Of a stretch of 64,000 nucleotides of DNA, positions 17,961-26,194 are shown piece by piece. This DNA comes from G965225705 sp965225705 (GTDB lineage Bacteria > Pseudomonadota > Alphaproteobacteria > Caulobacterales > Maricaulaceae). The stretch is from contig OZ245325.1 of the NCBI GenBank assembly GCA_965225705.1, forward strand, positions 1,426,001 to 1,490,000, given 5' to 3'. The notes under the pieces were generated by a model, which saw only the letters and a program-made list of their open reading frames with translations, made no database searches and was not told where the DNA came from. The first letter of the stretch is position 1. Every line of letters starts with the position of its first letter. A program made the position numbers and the translations under genes.

Positions 17961-19292
17961 TCATGAACAGGTTTTACGAAAGCGGACCATGAAAAAGCCA
18001 TCCATCCCCCCCCTTTCTTTCCAAAAAAAGGGAAAGGTCCTGATACTTCCCTCTTCACTTACTTTTATGTCCACATCTTCAACTTCATTATCTTTAAAAG
18101 AATCAAGAGCTAGGTCAGGTATAAAAGAGGCAACGCGATCGATAAAATGAAGGCTTTCTTCAGGTTGAAGAGAACAAAGGCTAAAGATAAGCCGCCCTCC
18201 CGGGCGAAGACAGGAAGTTGCTGACTTCAAAAGACAGCTTTGCTCTTTCAGAAGATTCTCCACATCTTGTGGTGTTTTTGTCCAAACAACATCGGGATGA
18301 CGACGTAATGTCCCTGTTGCTGTACAGGGTGCATCCAGAAGGATAGCATCAAATAGCCCCCCTTCCTTTTCTAACATCCATGAACGTGCATCTGCACAAA
18401 TAAGCTGTGCTGAAAGACCAGTTCTGCGGAGATTGTCGTGAACAAGGTTCAAACGCTGTTGGGAAATATCAAGGGCTGTTACCTGAGCTCCTCCTGCTGC
18501 AAGTTGGAGTGTCTTCCCGCCTGGTGCAGCACAGGCATCTAAAATTTTTTCCCGGGGCCTGGGATCCAAAAGCTGTACAGGAAGGGAAGCCGCGGCATCC
18601 TGAACCCACCAGCTTCCCATGTCATAACCTGCCAGAGCTCGTACATCACCAATAGCATGACGCCGTAAAGTTCCGGAAGGCAAGAGCTGTACCTCAAGAC
18701 GTTCGGCCCAAATGTCATGCTCCAGAGGATTCTTTAAGGTAATATCTAACGGTGGAGGTACAGCAAAGACCCCCGCAATTTCCCGAACTGCCTCTACACC
18801 ATAGGCCTGAGACCAGCTTTTTCTTATCCATACAGGAAGGTTATGCTCAAGAGGCGTCGCCTCTGCAATGACCCGGCCCTTTTCTGTCATAGCACGGGCA
18901 AGAGCATAAACCAAAGGGCGAAAAGAGCGTGTTGATTTGTCCTCCTGTGCGAGTTCCGCTGAAAGTCCTGCTACAGCATAAAGAGGTGTCTGGAAATAAA
19001 GGCTTTGTGCAGCACTTAAGCGTAAAATCATACGCAGACGACGATGTTCAGGAGGGAGAGGTTTTCTTAAACAGGCATCAATCACAGCATCCAGCTGTCC
19101 CACACGCCGTAATATACATGAACATAAAGCCCTGCAAAAAGATCTGTCACGATACTCAAACCTGTCATACCCTCTGTAGCTCAACGCCTTTTCCAGAGAA
19201 GAGCGACGTTCAAAAACATCCAGCAACACAAGGAGCACAAGACGGCGAAGGGCCAGGCCCTTTTTTTTATTTTTTGGGTTCGGGGCATGCAA
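17961..19292 (-). CDS. rsmB: RsmB-type 16S rRNA (cytosine-C5) methyltransferase
   Basis: The 443-residue protein has an N-terminal NusB-like RNA-binding domain (about residues 12-140) and a Rossmann methyltransferase domain. The SAM site is ILDACAAPGGKTLQLA. DAPCTATGTLRRHPDVVW carries one conserved Cys, and LIFSLCSLQPEES the other; the latter Cys is the nucleophile in this class. RsmB methylates C967 of 16S rRNA (E. coli numbering). It begins a minus-strand group with the glycine-zipper lipoprotein, rpe and the heparinase-like gene. The upstream side abuts an insertion sequence 128 bases away, so its promoter region may have been altered. Confidence 0.9.
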   Translation of the reverse strand: MHAPNPKNKKKGLALRRLVLLVLLDVFERRSSLEKALSYRGYDRFEYRDRSFCRALCSCILRRVGQLDAVIDACLRKPLPPEHRRLRMILRLSAAQSLYFQTPLYAVAGLSAELAQEDKSTRSFRPLVYALARAMTEKGRVIAEATPLEHNLPVWIRKSWSQAYGVEAVREIAGVFAVPPPLDITLKNPLEHDIWAERLEVQLLPSGTLRRHAIGDVRALAGYDMGSWWVQDAAASLPVQLLDPRPREKILDACAAPGGKTLQLAAGGAQVTALDISQQRLNLVHDNLRRTGLSAQLICADARSWMLEKEGGLFDAILLDAPCTATGTLRRHPDVVWTKTPQDVENLLKEQSCLLKSATSCLRPGGRLIFSLCSLQPEESLHFIDRVASFIPDLALDSFKDNEVEDVDIKVSEEGSIRTFPFFWKERGGMDGFFMVRFRKTCS

Positions 19293-19420
19293 AATTTCAT
19301 ACTCTTCTGAAAGGTACTAAGAGTCCCACTTTAGAGCCTTCCATCAGCAGCATCAAGAAAATCCTATGTCAAAGATCTACATAGTAATAGACCTGACCAA
19401 AATATATACCTAAAAAAGTA

Positions 19421-19445
19421 AGGGAACTATATACTTAACTAGCCA
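19421..19445. repeat. Left terminal inverted repeat of the IS1595-family element
   Basis: 25 bases, exact reverse complement of 21499-21523. The conserved outer end GGGAAC fits ends of IS1595-family elements as I know them. Confidence 0.93.
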
Positions 19446-19479
19446 ATATTATTAGAAAAAGAGGCTTAAGAACTCTCAA

Positions 19480-20514
19480 TTAAATTTTTTCTATTGTGGC
19501 GATTGCTAATTGTGCAACAGACGGAGGTAAATCCTTTTTCTTCACTTTCCCGTCTATATATTTAGCAAATTTTCCGCCCTCAATATAAACATTTTGTAAC
19601 CACTCTCTATAACCACCTAATGCTGCAAGAGGGTAGCACCATGCTTCTTGGGGATTAGAATGACTTTGAGGATGATCTTCTGGGTATTGGTGAGGATATT
19701 TCTCACGGCTTCCATATTTAACAGCCAACCCATTTTCATCCCAATGTTTTGACCAGTGCTGCCCTATAGAAATATCAACAACGGTTTTTTCCCCAACATC
19801 TGCGCCGGCCTGTATCATCTCATATATAATTGTATGAGCCTCATTAAACACAGAAAAGAAGCCCTTTGGGGCAGACCGGCGATTTAATTCAATTCTTTCA
19901 TGCCATTTTCTAAACTTGTCTTTATAACGCCCTGTTGGGTCATAACCTACTTGACTATAGATCATTTCACGAAGTTGTGATCCCGCCAAAATTCTATAAT
20001 TATCGCGCGCTTGTGGCTGGCAGTTTTGCCCTGCATCAAATGCATAGTATTCCAATACTGCCAAACATATTTCAGCGGGATAGCAAAAATGCATTATACC
20101 TTTATGCTGTACTTCTATATGAGCAGCATTAGCGAAGTACCCAGCTTTCTCCAAAATCTTTTTAATTGTTTCAATGCGCGGCTTTAATGGTTGCTCATTC
20201 CATTGAGAGCTTATTGTTCCTATATGAGCATTTTGCACACCACAAAGAGCAGAGAGACCACGTTGATTTAAATATGGTGTTCCATCCGCAAGAACACCCA
20301 TGCCTATTCCGTTCACTTCACGCTCTATTTCAATTCCTAAATCAAGGCTAGTTTGTGAGCCGATTTCCCTTTGACTCGTTTTTGGTGCTAACGCCTTTAT
20401 TTCACTTGCATTTGAGCTGATTTCCTTTAACGGTTTTTTTATTGACACTATGGCATCTGCAACATCATCAAGGTCTGCATTTATCGGATCTACAATCTGA
20501 CTTTTTTTAGACAT
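19480..20514 (-). CDS. IS passenger gene: KilA-N/phage-regulator-like protein, possibly BstA-like
   Basis: I do not recognise this 344-residue protein with certainty. The N-terminus is charged and low in complexity (to about residue 60). A domain with GMGVLADGTPYLNQRGLSALCGV and then IGTISSQW resembles KilA-N/antirepressor DNA-binding modules of phages. The middle has a helical part (YPAEICLAVLEYYAFDAG). The C-terminus, with ISIGQHWSKHW, YPEDHPQSHSNPQEAWCYP and ALGGYREWL, resembles what I recall of BstA-type abortive-infection proteins of prophages. No transposase motif is present. Its ATG overlaps the transposase stop by 8 bases, so the two are co-translated. A role in defence or in controlling transposition is inference. 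Confidence 0.6.
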   Translation of the reverse strand: MSKKSQIVDPINADLDDVADAIVSIKKPLKEISSNASEIKALAPKTSQREIGSQTSLDLGIEIEREVNGIGMGVLADGTPYLNQRGLSALCGVQNAHIGTISSQWNEQPLKPRIETIKKILEKAGYFANAAHIEVQHKGIMHFCYPAEICLAVLEYYAFDAGQNCQPQARDNYRILAGSQLREMIYSQVGYDPTGRYKDKFRKWHERIELNRRSAPKGFFSVFNEAHTIIYEMIQAGADVGEKTVVDISIGQHWSKHWDENGLAVKYGSREKYPHQYPEDHPQSHSNPQEAWCYPLAALGGYREWLQNVYIEGGKFAKYIDGKVKKKDLPPSVAQLAIATIEKI

Positions 20515-21433
20515 TAATTAAATCCTTATATGTTAGTCGTTTTCCTGTCATTTTTTCCACTGTCAAGCCGATAAAGTTAATTGTATCCATTTTAGAGGTG
20601 TTATGACGGAATGAAAACTCATTTATATAGCGGTGTAAGTGTTTTGGGCTCATGTGGTGATATACTCCATAATAACCACGCTTTAACAAAGCCCAGAACG
20701 ATTCTATGCCGTTGGTATGTGCTTTGTCGCGGATATATTCACCCACTGAATGATTTACGACCTTATGATCAAAACCACATTTATTTAGACCCCGATAGGC
20801 AGGAAATGCATCAGTAACAACAGTCGCACCAATGTTTGCGTTTGCATATACAAAGTTATGTAATGAATGACGCTTGACGTCATGTGAAATTTTTGTGTTA
20901 ACCGTACCGTTTTCATTAACAGAACCAAGAACAGTTGTTTTTCCTACAGAACCACGACCCTGACGAAGTTTTTTAGATGTGTGTTTATTAGCTTCCTTGC
21001 CACCGAGATATGTTTCATCGACTTGAAGATAATTGCCTTTATCATTATTCTTGTTGTTCATCCACGTTTCACGGATGCGCTGTGCAAGAAACCATGATGA
21101 TTTTTGAGTAACACCCAATTCTTTAGCCATTTGTGTTGACGGGATACCTTTACGCGCTGTTGTCATCATGTATATAGCCATAAGCCATTTGTGTAACGGT
21201 AGGCGTGATTCCGCTAAAACAGTACCAGTGCGAACGCTAAAGTGTTTACGGCAGTCCTTGCAGCGATACGGCATAGGTTTATGATCTTTACACTCTACAA
21301 CATTGCCACTATTGCAATGTCCACAATAAGGTGAATCTCCCCATTTCTTGTTTTCAAAGAATAAACGCGCTGAATTTTCATTAGGAAACTTTTGAAAAAA
21401 CTGGTAAAGACTAATATTTTCTGGACTGCACAT
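20507..21433 (-). CDS. IS1595-family (ISXO2-like) transposase
   Basis: The 308-residue protein has an N-terminal zinc ribbon (Cys37, Cys40, Cys58, Cys61; CGHC and CKDC), a helix-turn-helix region (GIPSTQMAKELGVTQKSSW) and the ISXO2-like catalytic domain. The catalytic Asp139 is in LQVDETYLGG, the second Asp in VVTDAFPAY, and HTNGIESFWALLKRG gives the N..E ending typical of IS1595 members. The frame is intact and the length is usual, so it is probably functional. It lies between perfect inverted repeats, upstream of and overlapping the passenger gene. Confidence 0.94.
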   Translation of the reverse strand: MCSPENISLYQFFQKFPNENSARLFFENKKWGDSPYCGHCNSGNVVECKDHKPMPYRCKDCRKHFSVRTGTVLAESRLPLHKWLMAIYMMTTARKGIPSTQMAKELGVTQKSSWFLAQRIRETWMNNKNNDKGNYLQVDETYLGGKEANKHTSKKLRQGRGSVGKTTVLGSVNENGTVNTKISHDVKRHSLHNFVYANANIGATVVTDAFPAYRGLNKCGFDHKVVNHSVGEYIRDKAHTNGIESFWALLKRGYYGVYHHMSPKHLHRYINEFSFRHNTSKMDTINFIGLTVEKMTGKRLTYKDLINV

Positions 21434-21498
21434 AATTCATGCCTTTTGTTTGAATAAATTATGCTAGCCAAAATGGAGGGCCTTGTCAACAGAAAAGA

Positions 21499-21523
21499 TG
21501 GCTAGTTAAGTATATAGTTCCCT
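21499..21523. repeat. Right terminal inverted repeat of the IS1595-family element
   Basis: Exact reverse complement of 19421-19445. It falls within the reading frame of the GTA portal gene and supplies its last codons and stop. Confidence 0.93.
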
Positions 21524-22611
21524 ATTTTTTTCTCCTCTGCCATAAGAGGAATGGTCTCTGTGTCAGGTTTGATAGAAAGCTCATACTCAAACCACGGCTT
21601 TAGCCAGCTTGTGAAGGCAGAGGCCGTTTTACGGACCAAAGGCAGGATGGTTGTACGCCAGAAAGCAAGCTGAGCCTCTTTGTAATTTGCATAAGTGTTG
21701 TCGCCTGGAATCCCCAACAGCATAGGCGGCACCCCAAGAGCCAGAGCAATATCACGTGCCGCCTCTCTGCGGGCATTGATAAAGTCCATATCTGCTGGTG
21801 TCATACTCATAGGTTTCCAGTCAAGCCCACCCTCCAGGAGAAAAGGCCGTCCTGCATGTTGCGCCCCCTGATGTGCTTCAGCCAGTTCTTCTTTCAGGCG
21901 CTGAAAATGATCATCACTGAGACGGTCAACACCATTTTGTCCTTTATAAATAAGGGCACCGGAAGGCCGTGCTGCATTGTTTAGCAAGCTTTTTGTCCAG
22001 TCTGAACCTTTGTTATGAATATCAATGGAACAGGCCGCGGCCTCCAGAGGGGAAAGACCATAATAATCATGATCAGGGTGGAATAAACGCATATGCAAAA
22101 CAGGAGAACACCCGCTTATTTTGTCACGTATGAAGCGTTTTTTGACACCTTTGACATGATATTCCCATCCTTCCGGCCAACCACGTGTCCCCGGTAAAAC
22201 CTGCATGCGATCCGGGCGCAAATTATAAAGTGCGTGAGGTGCACCCTCCACAAGAACAGTTTCAACAAAAGCATTCCCCGAAACCTGTAAATAGCTGTAA
22301 TAATGCTCTAAAAATTCCGGACCAGACTGATCAGGATTAGGCTGTTCTAAAAGCCTGGAAACAGGGCATTCCTCAGAAATCTCTCCGGCATGCTTAACCT
22401 TTAAGGGGACAGAGGCCGCAGCCTCAGCAATAAGTCGCACACAACGATGCACAACAGGGTTTTTCTGGTACCCTTCCCGGGCAAAGCCATGATAACCACG
22501 CGGTGCCCAGACGGGCATGCCCCGGGCCTGCAAAGCAAGAAAAGAATGTGTATCTTTTTTTTCCTCAGGCACGGTTTTTATCCAGGCCTTAAGCCAGTTT
22601 TGTTTTGACAC
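21502..22611 (-). pseudogene. GTA/HK97-type portal protein, C-terminus cut by IS1595
   Basis: The 369-codon frame is a phage portal of the HK97 family, the type found as gene 3 of Rhodobacter-like gene transfer agents. Markers are YQKNPVVHRCVRLIAEAAASVPL near the N-terminus, LRPDRMQVLPG, GLSPLEAAACSID and ALGVPPMLLGIPGDNTYANYKEAQLAFW. The native sequence ends near PLMAEEKK. The last residues (about IGNYILN) are read from the inverted repeat of the insertion sequence, so roughly 25-40 residues of a normal portal are lost. Translation starts at GTG (22611) after AAGGAT. A portal ring without its C-terminal part is unlikely to work fully, though it may still be made. Confidence 0.85.
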
Positions 22612-22646
22612 GTTTTTATCCTTGTACAGAAAGAATCGTTTAGCTT

Positions 22647-24023
22647 TTAAAGAGAACGCAAACGGGGATGTTCCCCCCTATGCAGCATGAGATCCCCCAA
22701 AACCCAGACAAGGGCATCAACCCGGTCTGGACTCGATGAAGAGGTCTTTCCCCCCATGCCAGTAAAAGCCCCAAAACTGCACATTTCATCTTCCAGTCTG
22801 GTAAGGCCTTTAACATGGTGAATAAGACCACGCTCATACAAAAGTGCTATGGGTTCAGCACGGGCGCGTTTGCTACGGTGGGCTCTGACAGCCTGAAAAG
22901 GCACCTCAGAATCAACAAGACGGATCATCTGTTCAATAAGATCCCCCCCCTGATTAACCTCAGCGACAAGACGCCCCGCATTATAATGACGACACGCACG
23001 CACAGCCGCTTCAGCCCATTGAGAAGGACTTGCACCCTGCAAAGTGTGATCGGCCAGAATCCAGGATCTTTCCTTATACCGTCCCGCAACAATGATCCCA
23101 CATGCGCAACTTTTCTCATGGGATGTCACTGTGGGATCAACACCTACTGTGATGGTATCAAAATCCTCCAGAGAGGGAGGAGCAGGATCATAGGCTAATG
23201 CTAAGAGATCCCGTGTCCACAAAGCCCCCGGCGGATCGTTAATGATTTCTCCATCAAGTTCCTGACGCCTTAAAACACTATTACCATACATATTTTCCAT
23301 GGTTTCGATAAAATTCGGCGCCAAATGGGCAGCATTCACATGAGAAGGCGCATGTGTGAGAACTGTATCCTTTGCTTTCAAAATCTTTTTTAACACTTTC
23401 ACAGGCCGGGGCGTCGTGGTGATCATGGCCCTAGGGTTTTCTCCAAGGCGCAGGCCAAATTGCAACATGCTCCACGCCTTCTCAGGGTAAGACCATGCAC
23501 AAAATTCATCTGCCCAGGCAAAGTGAAATTGTGGCCCCCGTAAAGAATCCGGATCCTCAGAAGAAAAGGCATAAGCTTCACTGCCATTTGGCCAGACAAG
23601 GCGCCGGCGTGACGGTTCATAGGTGGGGCGCTCATGCTCTGAACCAATTTTAAGCAAACCAGATGGTCCCTCAAGCATCACTTCACGTACATCAGATAAT
23701 GTGGGTGCAATAAGGGCAGCACGTTTTGGAGACTCTTTCTCCTCAACCATATGTTTTCGCAACCATTCTGCACCGGCCCGTGTCTTCCCCGCACCCCGTC
23801 CGCCAAGAAGAACCCAAAGACGCCACCTGCCCTCAGGTGCCTTTTGGTGGGGGTGAGCCCAAAAGGACCAGTCATGAAGAATATACTCTATCTCCTTAAG
23901 GTTAAGGCTTTGAAGAAAGTCTTCTTTCAGATGTCCGGGCTGCAAGGCGATTGAGGCGGCGCTCCAGTCTGGTACGCAGGCTTTTAAGACTGCGCTTTGA
24001 AGATTCTGTTTTGTTCTGCTCAT
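22647..24023 (-). CDS. GTA/phage terminase large subunit
   Basis: This packaging motor of the GTA gene 2 type has the ATPase signature WVLLGGRGAGKTRAGAEWLR (Walker A). Walker B lies around FHFAWADEFCAW, and the coupling motif in RAMITTTPRP. The nuclease domain begins at TITVGVDPTVTSHEKSCACG. The C-terminal end DRVDALVWVLGDLML is typical of the family. The frame is open to 24086. I set the start at the ATG at 24023 (MSRTKQ), but a TTG at 23945 would reduce the 122-base overlap with the small subunit gene and is possible. The gene is intact and 35 bases ahead of the truncated portal. Confidence 0.88.
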   Translation of the reverse strand: MSRTKQNLQSAVLKACVPDWSAASIALQPGHLKEDFLQSLNLKEIEYILHDWSFWAHPHQKAPEGRWRLWVLLGGRGAGKTRAGAEWLRKHMVEEKESPKRAALIAPTLSDVREVMLEGPSGLLKIGSEHERPTYEPSRRRLVWPNGSEAYAFSSEDPDSLRGPQFHFAWADEFCAWSYPEKAWSMLQFGLRLGENPRAMITTTPRPVKVLKKILKAKDTVLTHAPSHVNAAHLAPNFIETMENMYGNSVLRRQELDGEIINDPPGALWTRDLLALAYDPAPPSLEDFDTITVGVDPTVTSHEKSCACGIIVAGRYKERSWILADHTLQGASPSQWAEAAVRACRHYNAGRLVAEVNQGGDLIEQMIRLVDSEVPFQAVRAHRSKRARAEPIALLYERGLIHHVKGLTRLEDEMCSFGAFTGMGGKTSSSSPDRVDALVWVLGDLMLHRGEHPRLRSL

Positions 24024-24423
24024 CACCATCCATAACCGATTTGTCCTTATAGGTACGCTCAAGACTATCCAACACCTGCAGGGCACGTGTTATATGAAGA
24101 AGCAAACGTATTGTTTTCTCAGGGTGATCCAAACCAGAAAGATCCGGATCATCAAGAGCGATAATCTGCTTTTCTAATAAGTGACGAATACGACTAACAG
24201 GGTTGTTCATATCCTGTAATTTTGTCTTTTTTCGTATCTTTTTCTGCGGCGTACTGAGTTCTTTTCTCTCCCTCACCCAGTTGTCTTTTTTAGCACGTCG
24301 ATATAGAGAGGAAACATGTACTCCATAACGCGAAGCCAGTTTTGAACAGGCTTCACCCTTTTCATAACCTTCCCTGATAGAAGACCAGTTTCTGCGACCC
24401 CGCTGACCCTTTTTTCCGACCAT
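23902..24423 (-). CDS. GTA terminase small subunit-like DNA-binding protein
   Basis: The 173-residue basic protein starts with a helix-turn-helix: WSSIREGYEKGEACSKLASRYGVHVSSLYRRAKKDNW. This is a pattern seen in small terminase subunits and in the first gene of alphaproteobacterial GTA clusters. A helical part follows (PVSRIRHLLEKQIIALDD, LLLHITRALQVLDSLERTY), then a basic tail (RLERRLNRLAARTSERRL). Its position directly before the large terminase supports the call; the sequence match alone is moderate. It presumably selects or holds DNA for packaging. It is divergent from phrB. Confidence 0.7.
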   Translation of the reverse strand: MVGKKGQRGRRNWSSIREGYEKGEACSKLASRYGVHVSSLYRRAKKDNWVRERKELSTPQKKIRKKTKLQDMNNPVSRIRHLLEKQIIALDDPDLSGLDHPEKTIRLLLHITRALQVLDSLERTYKDKSVMDGDEQNKTESSKRSLKSLRTRLERRLNRLAARTSERRLSSKP

Positions 24424-24577
24424 GCCTAACTATAACCCACCCACCGTGCGGGGAGGGTAAGTTTTTCAGGAAAAACTATAAACTCTTATAATCTTTGCTG
24501 TTTATTCTTCATTTTAAGAGGATAAAGGCCAATAAAGAGAAATTTTTGCCTCTTAACACGAAGACTGGCTTAAAAAA

Positions 24578-26005
24578 ATGGAAAATATCATGACAGAGCA
24601 AAATGTTCTTTACTGGTTCCGGCAGGATTTCCGCTTACATGATAACCCTGCCCTGTTTGAAGCGGCCAGGCATGGGGCGGTTTTGCCTGTTTATATTCTT
24701 GATGATGAAAATGCCGGGCCCCACAGTGCAGGGGCTGCCAGCCGCTGGTGGTTACACCATGCTCTATCTGAACTTGATAAGGCACTTAATGGAAAGCTGA
24801 CTGTCTATTCTGGTCAGGCAGATTTGGTTCTGCCCCGACTTGTCAGGAAATATGATATTTCCTCTGTCTTTTGGAACCGGTGTTATGAGCCCTGGCGCAT
24901 CCGGCGCGATAAACGTATCAAAACACTCCTGAAAGAACAGGGTATTCCTGTCCACAGTTTTAAAGCTTCGCTTTTGTGGGAACCCTGGGAAATTCTTAAA
25001 GCTGATGGCACACCTTATCAGGTTTTTACAGCTTTTTATCGAAAAGGATGTCTTAAAGCTTTATCCCCCCGAAAACCTTATCCCCCACCTTCCTGTTTAA
25101 AGCTTATTCAGGCAAAGACACCTGCCTTTGATAACCTGCGTCTTCTCCCCGAACATAACTGGTATAAAAAACTTGAACCTCATTGGCAATTTGGTGAAAA
25201 AGCAGCACAGAAACGCCTCTCCTTTTTCCTGAAAAAGGGTCTGCCCCTCTATAAGCAGGGCAGAAATTACCCTTCTCAACACCATGTTTCACGTTTATCA
25301 CCCTATCTTCACTCGGGAGAAATTTCTCCCTATCAGGTATGGCATGCTGTCCGTTCACAGGGAGACAATGAGGATACTGATCATTTTTGCTCAGAACTCG
25401 CCTGGCGTGAATTCTCTTATCACCTTCTCTACCGTTACCCTGATTTACCCCATAAGAATTTTCAGAAAAAATTTGATGTCTTTCCCTGGCGTCATGATAA
25501 AACGACTCTCTCCCTCTGGAAAAAGGGGCAAACAGGGTTTCCCCTCATAGACGCAGGCATGCGCGAGCTTTATCAAACAGGCTATATGCATAACAGAATA
25601 CGTATGGTTGCAGGGTCGTTTCTGGTCAAAAACCTTCTTATAGACTGGCGATATGGTGAGCGCTGGTTTTGGGAATGTCTGGTGGATGCAGATTTGGCAA
25701 ATAATAGTGCAGGTTGGCAATGGATAGCGGGATGCGGTGCCGATGCAGCTCCTTATTTTCGTATTTTTAATCCTGTTACACAGGGGCAAAAATTTGATCG
25801 GGATGGATCCTATATCCGCCGCTTTGTACCCGAGCTCCGGGGCTTACCAGATCGCTATCTGTTTACCCCATGGGAAGCTCCAAAAGAAATTTTACAAAAA
25901 GCCGGCCTTATACCTGGTAAGAGCTATCCATACCCCCTTATTGATCTGAAGGCTTCACGCGAACATGCTCTTCATGCTTTCCAAAAACTGCATAAAAAAC
26001 CTTAA
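24578..26005 (+). CDS. phrB: Deoxyribodipyrimidine photolyase, class I
   Basis: The 475-residue protein has an N-terminal antenna-binding Rossmann domain (VLYWFRQDFRLHDNPAL) and the C-terminal FAD domain. Typical motifs are FCSELAWREFSYHLLYRYP, PLIDAGMRELYQTGYMHNRIRMV, SFLVKNLLIDWRYGERWFWECLVDADLANNSAGWQW and GCGADAAPYFRIFNPVTQG. The Trp residues of the electron-transfer chain appear in these segments. It repairs UV-induced cyclobutane pyrimidine dimers using blue light. Another ATG at 24590 (MTEQN) is an equally good start. It stands alone, divergent from the GTA remnant. Confidence 0.95.
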   Translation: MENIMTEQNVLYWFRQDFRLHDNPALFEAARHGAVLPVYILDDENAGPHSAGAASRWWLHHALSELDKALNGKLTVYSGQADLVLPRLVRKYDISSVFWNRCYEPWRIRRDKRIKTLLKEQGIPVHSFKASLLWEPWEILKADGTPYQVFTAFYRKGCLKALSPRKPYPPPSCLKLIQAKTPAFDNLRLLPEHNWYKKLEPHWQFGEKAAQKRLSFFLKKGLPLYKQGRNYPSQHHVSRLSPYLHSGEISPYQVWHAVRSQGDNEDTDHFCSELAWREFSYHLLYRYPDLPHKNFQKKFDVFPWRHDKTTLSLWKKGQTGFPLIDAGMRELYQTGYMHNRIRMVAGSFLVKNLLIDWRYGERWFWECLVDADLANNSAGWQWIAGCGADAAPYFRIFNPVTQGQKFDRDGSYIRRFVPELRGLPDRYLFTPWEAPKEILQKAGLIPGKSYPYPLIDLKASREHALHAFQKLHKKP

Positions 26006-26194
26006 GAGGACATTTCATCATTGCATAACCTGAAAACATGCATATGAAATATAAAGACGATATGAGCAGGTTTTTTTCAAACTCTACAACTTACTCTAGC
26101 ATCTCCCCATACTATTCTGTAAAAGAGTGTCATCAGGGTGGGCGATCTCCATAGCCCTTAAATTAGAAAACAGAGGAAAAGAAAAAATTTTAAA

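Larger units (their letters stand above)
19421..21523 (-). mobile_element. IS1595-family insertion sequence with passenger gene
   Basis: Perfect 25-bp terminal inverted repeats bound the element: 19421-19445 begins AGGGAACTATATAC and 21499-21523 is its exact reverse complement. Inside are a DDE transposase of the ISXO2/IS1595 type and a second gene, both on the minus strand. The eight bases outside each end (AAAAAGTA on the left, ATTTTTTT on the right) do not match, so there is no target-site duplication. The right end lies inside a GTA portal gene. This suggests deletion or recombination between copies after insertion. Confidence 0.92.

Noticed and set aside
19413..21531. Target-site duplication around the IS element
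   Set aside because: AAAAAGTA and ATTTTTTT do not match in direct orientation, even after shifting the ends by one base.
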